Positions 1 through 12,200 of a DNA stretch of 64,000 nucleotides are shown piece by piece. How positions within the stretch are numbered: position 1 is the stretch's first letter; every line of letters starts with the position of its first letter. The notes beneath the pieces are model-generated. The model searched no databases. It was not told the DNA's origin and saw nothing but the letters and a program-made list of their open reading frames with translations. A program made the translations under genes and the position numbers. Source of the DNA: Pyrocephalus nanus (lineage: Eukaryota; Chordata; Aves; Passeriformes; Tyrannidae); assembly GCA_038380795.1 (NCBI GenBank), contig CM076269.1, positions 4,650,001 to 4,714,000 on the forward strand. The letters are read 5' to 3'.

Positions 1-327
1 GAGACAGTGTGCTGCTGGAAATCTCAAGAAATTCCTGTAAATTCTGTTACTTGAGGTTTAGACCTACATGGGAACAGAATATTGATTGAATAGGCAGCAC
101 TTTACTTGGAGGAACAGTCCTTTTATCTTTGTGGAAGAGCCCTGTGCAGTAACAGTGTAGGCTTAGAGTTGGCAGGTGTGTGAATTGTGTGAACACCTCA
201 GACTCTAAGCCTTCATTTGGTGTTTGTTATACAATGAGTTTAATTGCAAATTCATATTTATAAGCAGAAGACAAACTGATGGCAACTTATGGTTATTTAT
301 TAAAGCCTCTTGCTTTTTTGTTCTCAG

Positions 328-3300
328 GTGTTTGATTTCAGCCTCACAGACCAGGAGATGAGCCACATTGCAAGCCTGAATAAAAACTGGCGTTACATCG
401 TGCCGATGATTACGGTAAATTTTTGACGTTTCTCGTAGTTTTTATTGTGTGTTTGTGGCCAAAACTTGAGATTTTACAGATTTCTTTCTTTGCCCCCCCC
501 CCATGAGAGCTACTTACTCATAAGAACACTGCATCTTAGGTTGTCTAAAGGAATTTTTCCAAGTCTAGGGGCAGAAAAGGTAGCTCTTTGAAAACTTTTC
601 TCTGGTTTGGACACTGGTGGCCCTCTCCTGAGCTCCCATTACTGAGCCATCCATGGATCTTTAAGTCAGAGTCCCATCTCATCAAACTCCTGCTGATTTG
701 TTCTCCACAAGTCCAGGCAGGCTGAGGTCCATGTCATTCCTCCAGAAGTGCTCCTTGTTCTGGCTGTCACTGTCTACTTTATACAACAAACCTTCAGGAT
801 CAGTGAGGACTCAGGGTACTGATAGTTCTCCACATCCATTGTGGAAGTCACACCAGGGAATTTGTCCCCTCCCCTCCACTGAAAGTTCCCACTTGCAGAA
901 TCTGTTGTAATGGCTTTCCTCCAATATAAGGAGTTTGGCTTAGGATGTCATATTTCTCTTCCCAAATCTATTAGCTGCAGCATCTTTCAGCATCAGTAGT
1001 TTACTGTCACACAAAACCTTATCTCACAAAAGTGTCTGTTAGTCTTTTTTTTATTATATTAAAGGATTTTGTTCTTTTTCCCTCACTGCAAAAAAAAAAA
1101 AAATCAGTGCCTTGTTCTCTCCTGTCTTTAGTGTTTCTCCTTTCTTATCATCCTGCTTCTGATTACACAACAGAGGTGCATCACTGGCCAACATGTGGCA
1201 GGTGCAATGAACTGCTGTAGCTGTGCTGTAATGAGCCTGAAGTGATTTCTCCCTTCTCTATCCTGCACTGCAGAGATACAGGAAATCTCTCAGCAGATTT
1301 GGAAGCTGTCAAGCATACCCCTGCCTCTTCAGCAGTTTGCCTGCTGCTTGTAGATTATTCTTTAGGAATTCCTCGGGGAAAGCTTTTCTCCAGGATTTAT
1401 CATTGTGTTTTTTTTTGGAATAGTTGGGAGCACATCAGTGACTGAGTTAGAAGAGAGAAGTTGTGAATGTGTGGTGAATTAGTCTCATATGGAGGTTAGA
1501 TACTTGCTACAACTTCCAACTGTTTGTCACGCTTTGAGCCTCAAGGCCACCCTTTTAACTGCGTGTGTGCATCAATATAACCCCCCTCATCCCTGCAGCC
1601 AGGGCTCTCTGTGTTTATGGGTCAGGAGTCTGTACCCCAAAGGGCAAGCTCAGCTGCTGCCCTGTGTGGATGTGGCAGTGAGGAGCACACCTGCTGCTGA
1701 CAGGGTGTTTCTTTCCGAGTGTTTTCAGACTTAGGCCGCAAACAAAGTTGTTTTGTTAACGAAACTGCAAAATGCATTAGAACGTAGCCTGGCTTGGGTG
1801 AGCTGGTGTTGCCTGGGAGACCTGAGGGATCACAGGGATTCACAAAGGAGAGATGAAATGCAGTTCAAAGTGGCAGCCCATCCAGCTGGAGAGAGGGTGG
1901 ATGTGATGCAGCTGGGCTTCAAAGGTACTGCCACAGTGTCAGATGACAAGACAGGAAGAAGCAAGATGAGGGGAATTAAATCATGGCTCTGCAGCTGTAA
2001 GATCTCTACCAGAACCTTTTGTCTCCTGCCCATCCCTTCTGGGCTTATTGGAAAGATTTTTTTTGTCAACTGTGAATTAAAATTCCTGTCTAACCTTTCA
2101 TGCCTATCTCCCCTATGAATCTGACTAATCAGATTCAGTTCTGGATTTCCAAGTGTGATATGGCAGTGACATCAGAGCTCCTGCTGTATCTGACAGTTCT
2201 TCCTTGCTTTACTTCACTGATCTATGAGCACAAGTTGTTACAGTTGTGCCTCTCTTTTCCTCGTTGTGTTAAAGCCTGAGGAGAGGCCATTACATTGAAT
2301 GTAGGCAGTTTAAGTTGCTTTATACTTCTAACTGTTCATTACCTAGTTAGAGGTTGGAAATGACCTTTCACCTGCCTGAAATCCAAACTTTTGGAAACAC
2401 GTAAATGGCCAAGGAATGAAGTGAAACTTAAATGACTGTCAAGCCAGGAGAGGAGTGATGGTCGTGTACACATCATGACCTATTTTTGATACTAAACTAC
2501 CATTCACCTGCAGCGTGTTCACTGCTGATTTTATCCCCCCTCCTTCTCTCAGATTGCTGGAGTAGACTGGAGTCAGTGATGTGAAACATTGCTGCTGGCA
2601 GCTGCTGTCTCGGCATGCTGTGGAGAAATATGCAGGGAGAAGAAGCTGGGAGGGGGGGAAAGGAGGAATCTGAATTCTAAGAACACGAGAAAGCTGTTGG
2701 CTCTCAAGAGAACGTGAGGAAACCCCGAAGCTACTGTGACACTTCTGTCCACAGTTTTGAGGGCTGCCTTCCCTTGACAGCTTCAATTCAGCTTTATTTT
2801 GTTTTAATCAGAGCATTAGTCAGATGTGACAACCTCGTTCTGAGCTCTGCAGTGCCCCCAGGCGACTCGTTTCATTTAAACAGTTCAGCAGCAGGAGTTC
2901 CAGTTGCTGCTCTGAAATGCAGGTTTTATACTGAAAGCTAATGGAGGCATTTTCTACTGGATACTTGGTTTGAAAGTCCCTGTGATTCCCTCTGGCCTCG
3001 GAACATTTTGAGTGATCCCTAACATCACATTTATATGTGTAAAAAACACATTCATAGGTATAAAACCCAGTGATTTCTCTGACATTTGAGAGCTGAACAA
3101 GCTGGTCTTGTGTGGAAATGTTGTTAAGCAAAAAGTGCTAGGAAGGAGTGCAGTGACACAATTAATGCCTCAGGATGTGGCCCTGAGCAAGTCATCCAGT
3201 GTGTTTCCATCTTATCCACCTCTCAAAACTGGCAGCCCAGCAACTCTGTCATGGAAACAGGGGTTCCAACTCCAGGGAAGTGTTTTGGAAGTGTGCATGT

Positions 3301-3667
3301 TACAACACTTAACTCAGGAACAGCTACAAGGCAAAAGGCTTTTAACTATTCCTAATCTAGTTCTTCAAGTCTCTGCAGCTTGAAAGGCTCTTGCTCTAGG
3401 CTACAGAAATCTGTCTTTTCTGTTAAGAAATGCTAAGAGGACTTGGGAGTAGAGGGAACAGCCCTTTTTTAAGCTGAAAAATACAGTCCCAGATGTTTGG
3501 CATACAGAGGTTTGGAAATCTAAACCATGGAGAACTTGAAACTGAGAGTAAGAATGGATTTTCATCTTGCTGACTGGAGTTTTGTCTTGTTTACTTCACA
3601 GGTGGATGGAAAGCTTGTAGCCAGAGATGCTGGACACCCCCATTACCCCTTCAATGACCCCTATTAA
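328..3667 (+). CDS. AKR1A1: AKR1A1 (aldehyde reductase), last two coding exons, 5' part outside window
   Basis: Two exons are visible: 328-414 (29 codons, starting [11 protein letters not shown] and ending IVPMIT) and 3602-3667 ([13 protein letters not shown] to FNDPY, stop TAA at 3665-3667). Splice sites are canonical (TTCTCAG before 328, GTAAAT after 414, CACAG before 3602) and both junctions are phase 0. The peptides match the C-terminus of aldo-keto reductase family 1 member A1, an NADPH-dependent cytosolic enzyme that reduces aldehydes to alcohols. In this family the C-terminal loop shapes substrate choice. The catalytic Tyr, Lys, Asp and His lie in upstream exons outside the window, so integrity of the whole enzyme cannot be judged. 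NASP follows on the same strand, as in human. The 3.2-kb intron shows no other gene. Confidence 0.93.
415..3601 (+). other. Last intron of AKR1A1, no other feature seen
   Basis: The intron contains short homopolymers (a C run near 496-504 and an A run near 1090-1101) and several short open frames without start context, splice signals or recognisable protein similarity. I see no RNA gene or mobile element in it. Confidence 0.6.
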
Positions 3668-5484
3668 CTACGGGAAAATAAGGTGTTAAATTAACATGCT
3701 CCTTTTAGTGCCCTTCCACAGAACAATTGTTGCCACAGTTTGTCAAAAACACTGTCCAAATTTACAGCTTCCTCCCTGAGTAGGTTTACCTACAATGTAC
3801 AACTTCTAATCGACCTCCTTTCTGGAGATACTGTAGCTTCCATGTCCGAGTTTGTGGATTTATTCCAAGGACTGCAAGCTTGCTGCTGGAAGCATCAAAT
3901 CTTTTGGAGATTAGGTTAGAGTGGTGAAGTCTAAATCAAGTTCCAAACACGTCATTATCAAGCTGGGGCAATACTTTGGGTTTACTGCCTGTGAAATGGT
4001 TTTGAAAACTTTATAGTTATCACCATGAGAGGGAAAAATTTAAAAAAAAAAAAAAAGTGAAGACATGAAAGTATTTTAAGACTAAAAAACTGCTCAGCCA
4101 GCACCTTTGATGTGTTTAGTAATGTTTTCTACACAGGGAACAAAGTGAAATGTGCTGCAGTTGCACTGTGTCCATACCCTTTCATTAAAACCCAAGTCAC
4201 CAGCCATGCCCAGCACTTCTATCCACTTCACTGTACTTGTGGGACTTTGGATTTTCTATTTTCTCTTTCTTTTAATTTGCCTGTAGATTTGAAGAGAATA
4301 AAAGCAGGCCCTGGAGCAGGCCTTCAGGGCCATGCTCTCTCGCTTGTCACAGTGCTGGGTTTCAGCTCTGACAATAGCTCTGATCCTCCTATCGCAAAAG
4401 CCACAAGAACTTTTCAGGAAGTCCCGTAGAAAAACATCCTGCCTTTGCCGTGAAGTTGTCCAGTGTTTCTTTACCAGGGATGCCCAGTCTGAGTTCTGGA
4501 AGGTCACAAAATCAGTTCCTGACTGATACAGTAAGAGCAAAGACCTGTCAGAGAGCTCCTTCCACTTTGATGTAGCATTTTTGGGTGCTGCCTGGGTTGA
4601 TGCTCGGGAGATCATCAACCTCTCCTGCTCTACCCCTGACCTGCTGGGATCAGGGCAAGTCACTGGCCTTTCTGTGCCTCTGTTTTCTCACTTCCACGTC
4701 TCTGTGTTCCCCCCTGGCAGGGACTAATTTACTGAGTGCTGATGCACAGGGCTGGAACTCCAGCTCTAACCACAGTTTTATTTTGTTTCAGTCTCTTAAT
4801 GAATCACCATCTGAGACAAAGGGCATGAGGTATCAGTACCTACCCCTGCTCTGATGGTGGTACCTTCTGTGGCCTTAGCAACATTAACCCTTTATTTTAG
4901 TGTTCTCCAGCTGTAAAATAGGATTAATTTTTCCCATAGCAGTAGCAAACAGTTGGAAGCATAATCTTCTGTATTTGAATAGTTCAAAACCTAAAGAATT
5001 AGATACCTTTGATGATTTTGATAACCTCATTTACAGTAGGCCTATAGTAAAGCTCCATATTCATCCTGACTGTAATGCCTCCTCAAGTATTTCCTGCCCT
5101 GGGCCTCCCAGCGTGCAGCTGAACTGGAACGAACCTGTTTATCACTCTTTGTATGTAAAATTTAAGGAACTCCTGTTTCTTGGTAAAATGTTTTCTAATT
5201 CCTGTTGAATTTACCTCAGTGGAAAAAGCCAATGCAGCTCAGTTAGGTATCTTTACGAGACTGGACATTTACTCCTAAGGAAAATGAAACTCCTGTTGTG
5301 TTTTTTTTTTTTTTAATTGTTCTAATCAAACACGGGTGAGTTTGAATAGGGTTCTTGCTGCAGTCACAAGGGAAGCAATCGTGCTTTGAAGGCACTCTGT
5401 GCACTGCTCTCAGCAATCATCCTGCCAAGGACGGTGGCTTTTCTTGCTTGTGTTCCCCTTGCATGTTTGCTTGTCTTAAATAAA
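3668..5484 (+). other. AKR1A1: AKR1A1 3' UTR and downstream sequence with candidate poly(A) signals
   Basis: After the TAA stop there are two AATAAA hexamers on this strand, at 4297-4302 and 5479-5484. The second is followed by T/G-rich sequence and lies just before the NASP CpG island. Which one ends the transcript cannot be decided from sequence. The short open frames here have no recognisable similarity. Confidence 0.4.
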
Positions 5485-5952
5485 TTCTGTACTCATTGTA
5501 CGACTTTGAGACTTTTTCCCCCCCCGTCTCATGTCAGGGCCCCAATTAACTTTGTGCGGTTATTTCTCCAGCCAGGGGTAAGTGGGCTGGGAAGAGTTCC
5601 CAAGAAAAGCAGACTGATTCTTTACCTCCGCGAAGCCTACACTTCCCGGCTCTGTTGCGTGCAGAGACATAGCGGGGTTGGAGGCGGTGAACTTTTATCT
5701 TGTAACAACAACAGCAGCGGGGCAGCGGAGCCGGCGGGTCTGCGCCCTGAGGGGGCCGCGGCCATGTCGGCCCTGCTCGCTCGGGGCCGTGTGGTGGGAC
5801 AGAGCAGAGCAGAGCCGGAGCGCACGGCCTGCCCGCCTCGCACAGGCTGCGGTGGCTGCTGAGGCTGCGCTGGAGCCGGGGCTCCGGAGCCTCCCGGGAA
5901 TACGCGAGGCCGGGAAGAGGCTCCCGGCGGGGCGGGCTGGCGGCGCCGCTGG

Positions 5953-6082
5953 ACTGCACTTCCCGGCGTGCCTGGCGTCCCGCCGCCCCCCGGCCAGCAC
6001 TACACTTCCCAGCGGGCCTCGCGCGGCGGCGCCCCCGGCGTCCCGCGGCGGGCCGGGCGCGGGGCACGCCGGGAGCGGTAGT
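5953..6082 (+). promoter_or_regulatory. Cluster of ZNF143/SBS-type elements
   Basis: Three 19-bp matches to the ZNF143 (Staf) consensus ACTACAATTCCCAGAATGC are visible: ACTGCACTTCCCGGCGTGC (5953-5971, +), ACTACACTTCCCAGCGGGC (5999-6017, +) and one on the opposite strand at 6064-6082, whose reverse complement is ACTACCGCTCCCGGCGTGC. A weaker fourth copy lies at about 5636-5654. They sit 50-500 bp upstream of the TATA box. Identity of the bound factor (ZNF143, possibly with THAP11/HCFC1) is inferred from the motif. Confidence 0.65.
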
Positions 6083-6134
6083 CCCCCCGCGGCGCGCGCG
6101 CGCCGCCAGGCGGGCCGGGGCGTGTCCTCGGGGG

Positions 6135-6142
6135 TATATAGG
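6135..6142 (+). promoter_or_regulatory. NASP: TATA box of NASP
   Basis: TATATAGG stands alone in GC-rich sequence about 65 bp upstream of the first NASP ATG. A pyrimidine-rich initiator-like GCACTC lies near 6164-6169, about 30 bp downstream, so transcription probably starts near 6166. That gives a 5' UTR of only about 36 nt on exon 1. Confidence 0.6.
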
Positions 6143-6201
6143 CGGCCCGAGGGGCAGGGGGCTGCACTCTGCCGCCGCCGCCCCTCTCTCCAGCAGCTTC
6201 T

Positions 6202-9200
6202 ATGCAATCCTCGGCCGTCGCCGCTCCCCCCTGCGTTGAGCCCGCGCCGGCCTCCGCGACTAGGTAGGCCTGGCTCGCCCCGGTCACGGTTTGTGCGTGT
6301 CGGGGAGGGGGTGGGGGGGTAGCAGAGGAGCGGGGGGGGGGGGGGCGCTTTCGCGCCCGGAGGGGGGTGGGGGGCGGTAAGGGAGGCGGTGGGCAGGATT
6401 TCCTTGGGGGGAGGGCTGGGGGTACGGGTCGGGATGTCGCGCCTGTCCCCTCTGCTCCCCCCGCACCGGCGGTGATACCTGCATCCCCCCCCGTGCCCCC
6501 CTCCCGTCGCCGGTGGTACCTTCCTTCCCCGCCCCCCCTCCCGCTCCGGTGGTACCGGCCGGCCCAGTCCCCCCCGCCCCGGTGGTACGTTCCGCTCCCC
6601 GCTCCTCCGGCGCCAGCTGGGCCCGCGCGGCTCGCGCGGGGCCACCACGTGACAGCGGCGGGGCCGCCGCCATCTTTGTTGGGGGCAGGCGACGCCGCGG
6701 GAGGGGAGGGCGTCACGTGACCGTTGGCCCATGAGGAGCCGCCGCAGGGTTTGGCGCCAAGGGCGGGGGGCGGGGCCAAGTGCAGGGGGCGGGGCCGGGC
6801 TGGGCGGGAAAGGCCCATTGTCTGCGCGGGGCCCGAACCCCGCACACCGAACCCGAGATCGCCCCGCGGGCACGGACGCCCGAAATCCAGCGCTGCCCGC
6901 CCTCGCTTCACGCCCCTCCTGCCGTGGGGTGGGTGAGCGCTTGTAAAAGAATCGCTCGATGTTTTGTTTGCAGGATGGAAGAAGAATTGGCAGCCCCTTC
7001 CACGTCCACAGACAAGACAGAGAGGTGAGGGAGTCAGGAGCGTCGGTCGCCAAATAATGTGGAATTCAGGAGTTACTGGCTGAAACACAAAGGTCTCCCT
7101 TCGAATCACGTGGTTAGGCTTGGGGTTTAACTGATGTGGGTGCTGTAGATGCTGAAAACTTGTGCTCCCCCGTGGTTTGCACAAATCTAGAGCAGCAAAG
7201 CCATTTCAAGGAGTAATAAATACACAAATAGCAGCTGTTCTCAAAGTTCTTGGTCTGTTAGTGCTGGGGAGGCACAGACTGGTATGTGACAATACTCTCT
7301 TGTCGCAGTGTGAGATACTGTGCTGAGCAGAGCCTTCTGGAAATAAAGCTGTGCAAGATGCACTGAATGGAAAATGAGATTTGCATCTATCATTCTTCTC
7401 AGCTGCATCATGCTGTGCTACGAAAAGTTTGAACTTGGGCTTATTCTTTTTTCTTGACTGAGCCACCCCTGGAGTCTGGTGAAACACTGTGGTACTCAGT
7501 GGTGTGTTTCTGTACAGCTCCTGAAGTGCATTCTTTAGCACCCTTTGCCTTACCAGGTTCTGATACTTTCTGCAGTGGTTGGTTCAGATTTTCCTGTCAT
7601 CCCTTGGTTGTTGGAACTATAAGTTGTTCCCCATTTAAACAAACAAAGCCAAGCAAATCCCCACTGGTAGTTCCAACCCCCGTAACTTACACAATTCACT
7701 CTTCCATAAAGCTGACTAGGTTTTGAAAGCTGTCTATGAAATGACTGTGAAAACTAACAGTGTCCTGTATTTGACTTGTTTCCCCTCCTCCAGTATGGAT
7801 GTGGATGGAGAATCAAAGAAACTACTGGGTTTGGGGCAGAAGCACTTGGTGATGGGAAATATTCCGGCTGCTGTTAATGCATTCCAGGAAGCTGCAAGTT
7901 TACTGTGAGTAGCAGAATGTTCTGGGTATTTTTGCAGGGCCTTGGGCTTCAGCTTGGCTGTTCTGATGTGGCTCACGCAGGAAAGGTTGGGATTTTTACC
8001 TCACGTGTTTGTAATTTACAGTAGAACCGAGGAGAGGACAAACTGAACTCCCCCAGGTTCTGGACATGCTGTGGCTGATCTGCAGCTTAGATGGCTTTTG
8101 TGATAGTAATCCCAGTGCAGTTCCCTGCAGAGGAAAAGGGATCTGATAGTTTATTTTGCAGGGGTCTTTTAATACAAAAGCAATGAGATAGTGTTATTGT
8201 CTAGTAACGTGTTCACCAGCCTCGATCACCTCTTAAAGTGGTACTTTTTGGGTTAAAGATTAATTCCCTTTGCATGTGTTTGAGAGCCACATGAAAGCTA
8301 AGTGAGAGGAGCATTCATTATTGGTTTGAAGCAATGAAAGAGGAGCCAAGAAACCAATTTCTTCCTGTCCAGCAAAAATTTAGCTTTCCAGTTCATGTAA
8401 AGTAGGCACAGGCAAATAATTCTTCATTATTTCTGTAGGGGTAAGAAGTACGGTGAGACAGCGGATGAGTGTGCAGAAGCTTTTTTTTACTATGGAAAGT
8501 CTCTCCTGGAGCTGGCAAGGTATGGTGACAGTTTGTCAGTTGTTGAAGAGTCTTTCTGGGGTCACAGGATTTCACTCCTTTATGGGCAGGGTTGCCCTGG
8601 GTGGGATGGGCTGTGGCACTGCAGCTTGTGCAGTTCAAATAGGGATGTATCACAAGATCCAAGGGATAACAAGCTTTTGTTCCCTTCAGGATGGAAAATG
8701 GTGTGCTGGGAAATGCCTTAGAAGGGGTGCAGGTGGAAGAGGAAGGAGAAAAAGCAGAAGATGACTCTGCCTTGCCAGCTGTCGATGGTAGGTAAAGCTG
8801 CCTGCCCTGGTGTGGAGGCACCAAACTGTATGTTCTTGCTGAAAGGATCCAAGTTTAGTCCACTGATATCTTGGGTAGCCTGAACTGTTCTGTTAAAGCT
8901 CTTGGCAGTCCGAATGGGCTGTTTTTTTGGTGTTTTTTATTATTTTTTTTTTTTTAAGTCTTGCTTTAAGATGAGCAAAACCTGTAAAACATCTACAAGG
9001 AGCTGGTCACTGAAAGCACGTGTCAGGGGTCACCAGGTGTCTGTGTCCTGAAACACTGCATTCAAGCTTGCTTTCCTGAGCTTCACCGCTGACTTGAACT
9101 GCTTTGTAACCTGGTAGCAGCAGTACAGTGTGTGTAGTCCAGCAGGTCAGAGTCTCTGTAAACAAAGTCCAAGAACAGTAACTATTTTATACTGCCTGCA

Positions 9201-12200
9201 GCTGGAGATGACACAGGAATTCCTGTCCATCCAGACTATTAAAGCGCTGGCACCTCTTGCTTAGCTGTGACTAAAATCGCTGGCACTGCTTGAGCGGCCG
9301 CTTGCAATGCTGGGGAAGGGATTTGCTTAGCTCAGAGTGACTGTTGTTGGTTGTGTCCTAATTCCTTGTACTTGGAAAATGAAGCTTTTTTTAAGGAGTG
9401 TCATCCGACTCTGTAACAAACCAACACACACTGGAGGGTCTGAGGGTGGTGTTGTCAGTTAATGTCTTTATCACTAAACTCGAAGGAATGTTTATGCTTC
9501 CTCAATCATGTAGAAGAAGCGAGGGAGGAGTTGAGAGAACAGGTTTATAACGCCATGGGGGAAAAAGAAGAGGCCAAAAAGTCTACAGAGGAGTCTCCAG
9601 TACTGTCTGAGAAGGAAATCAAAGAGGAAGATCTTGAAATGAAGGAGGTTGCAGAAGAGAAACCAAAAGAAGAAGCAACTGCTGACAAGGATGTGAAGCC
9701 TGAAGAGGCTGAAGAGAAGATGGAGGTTTCTGTGGGAAAAGAAGAAACTTCAGAAGAGCAGAAGCAGCAGGTGGCTGTGGAAAAGGAGGCTGTGAAAGAA
9801 GAGGCAGCTGTGGAGGAGAAGGAGGTAGAAAAAGAGCAGAAAACGGTGCCTGAAGACAAGGTGGTGAAGGCAGCTGAGGAGAAGGAGAGAACAGAAGTGT
9901 CAGGCAAGGAGGCAAAGGCAGCTGGGGAAGAAGAGGCTGAAGTGGGAGAAGTGGCTGTGGAAGAGAAAGGAGAGGCAGGAGAACAGGCAGCAGAAGCAAC
10001 TGAAAAAGAGCCAGCTGTGGAGGAGGGAGAGGCTGGAGAAGGGCAGGCAGAGACAGCTGTGGAAGAGAAGGCAGGAGCTGAAGAGAAGGCAGAAGCGCAG
10101 GCAGCAGCTGCTGTGGGACAGGAAGAAGCTGCAGAAGGGGAAACAGAGGCAGCTGAGCAGAAAAAGGTGGAAGAGAAACAAGAGCCAGTCGAGACAGCTA
10201 TGGAAGAGAAACCAGGTGAATCTAAAGAGACAGAGTCCTCAAAGGAAGCTGTGCCCACAGAGGGCAAAGAGCCACCCAATGACCTGGAAGAAAAGGCTGA
10301 AGTTGCTGCTAAGGTAGAGAAAGAGGAAAAGGAAGATGACCTGGTGGAAGAGGGTGAAGGTGCTAAGGTAGAAAAAGAAGAGAAAGATGACCTGATGGAA
10401 GAGGGAGAAGGTAACACTGAGAGGAGAAAAGTACTTGTGGGTGGATGACTTGATGGATTTGGCTAACAATGGGTAAAAAGTGTTCCATTCAGAATTTTCT
10501 GTTTGCCTTAGAATAAGGAAAAGGCACAGTAAAGGGGCTCTTGAAGGACTTTACATCCAAGTAAAGTTTCAAGGAATAGTGAATAGTCTCAGTCTCTCTA
10601 GACTAACGCTTAACTAACTGCAAAGCAAATCTTACTTGAAAGCAAACTGACAGCCCTGTGAAATGTGTAAGTAATGGCCAGGCTGGTGGAGAATACTGAA
10701 TGGATGTTCACTTGCATGCATCGGGGTTTATTGCACTAACCTCCAAATAACTTGAAGCACAAGTTGCCTCTGGTTATGCCTGTATTTTAGTTTTAAATGG
10801 TGATGAAAAAACAAGAATAGCTGAACACGTAACAAAACAGTAAATTCAGTTTTGGTGGAGGGAAGGAACTCCTCATTCGAGTCTTCCTGGTGGTCCATTT
10901 CTAGTGAGAATTTAGTTGGCAAACCTAAACTTGATTTGCTGAAGGCTTATTGCTGCTTTCTAGTACAGTCTTCCAGCTGTCCAGCTTCTGCCCTCTGCTT
11001 CCCTGCTATATCATAGCTGTTTTCAGGATTTTGCTGGAGTAACCCAGCAAGACTTGCACCCCTTGCTGCAGTGTTACTGTACGTGGCCGGTGCCTTCTGT
11101 TGCACAACTTAATTGATGAGCTGATAATTGCAACTTTGCCTGTCAGTAGCTCAGCTTCAGGAGAGGCAGATGTTCAGACTAAATAGTTGTGGACACCAAA
11201 AGGATTTGTTCTGCTAAGCACAGTGAACACTCAGTGGTGGAGCAGCAGCCCAGCAAGGTGCCTGTGTGGAGAGAGTGTGACTGAACATGAACTAAGAGTA
11301 GTTACCTGCTCACTGTCCTGTGAAAGGCTGACTATGTGCACATACTGCTGCCTTTTTCCCCCAGTTCTGCTCAGTGTGAGAACCCTCTTGAACGTCCTGG
11401 GCTGGTGCTGTCATTGCAGACTCTTCCCACTACTTAAATTTTAAAGTCCTGACATCTCTTCTGTTTCACTTACAGATGAGGTGTCCTCGTGTTGACAGGT
11501 TTGGCCCTGCCAGTGGTAGGTGTGTGCTTTTTGGGAGTTAGACTGATGAGTTTACAGGCTCCCTAATCCCCAACCCATCAAGCTCCTGTTGTTCTGGAAT
11601 TAGCCAGGGGTTGTGATACAGGAATTGTGTGACTTCAGCATTCAGGTCAGCCAGTTCTCTGAAGTTATTAGCCATTCTCCTTCACTGCACATTTTCCCAA
11701 AAAGTTTTCTGCTGGCAGAATAGATGATAAGATGCTCCTGCAGGGTATCAGAAGTCAAATTAGTGCTACACAACAGGAGGCTCATTAATAACATTGCCAC
11801 TTAAATCCCTGACATGAGGAACATGAACTCAGACTAATTTGTGTGCAGCTTGGCAGCTATCTTGCTGAAAACACTTGTTTTGTGGAGGATGAAGCTGAGC
11901 AGCTTCCCCAGTGCCTCTGGGGTGCTCAGGACCCCGTGGCTTCAGTGGGAGCTCATAGTGTAGTTGTGAGAGCTAAATTCTGTGTGAGTCCCTGTTGTAG
12001 GCAGTAAGAAGTTGAACTTACAGACTGCTTTAGTCTACAGTGCTGAACAGTTTCAGCAAGATGGCTGCTGCTGCTGCTGAGAATTTAATGTATCTCTGCT
12101 CTTCTTGCATCACACCTCTAACCTGTCACTGGAAGGATGAGGGCTGGATGTAACATATTCTGCCCGACTCCATGTCAGGCAAGCACAGTAACAACAAGTG

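Larger units (their letters stand above)
5630..6950 (+). promoter_or_regulatory. NASP: CpG-island promoter of NASP
   Basis: This is a very GC- and CpG-rich stretch of about 1.3 kb. Its 5' half holds four ZNF143-like elements and a TATA box, followed by NASP exon 1. Its 3' half (intron 1) holds G-runs, E2F-like sites (TTTCGCGC 6349-6356, TTTGGCGC 6750-6757, GGCGGGAAA 6803-6811), two CACGTG E-boxes (6646-6651 and inside TCACGTGA 6713-6720) and a YY1-like GCCGCCATCTTTG at 6665-6677. E2F sites fit what is known of NASP as a gene raised at the G1/S transition. Site function is inferred from motif matches only. Confidence 0.8.

Noticed and set aside
5695..7053. Long minus-strand open frame (452 codons) and overlapping frames across the NASP CpG island
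   Set aside because: Its low-complexity Arg/Gly/Pro/Ala translation comes from GC-rich sequence that rarely forms stop codons. It has no domain, no splice support and overlaps known NASP exons.
9545..10417. 290-codon Ser/Phe-rich open frame antisense to the NASP acidic exon
   Set aside because: It is a shadow of GAA/GAG/GCA-rich codons, which read as TTC/CTC/TGC and give no stops on the other strand.
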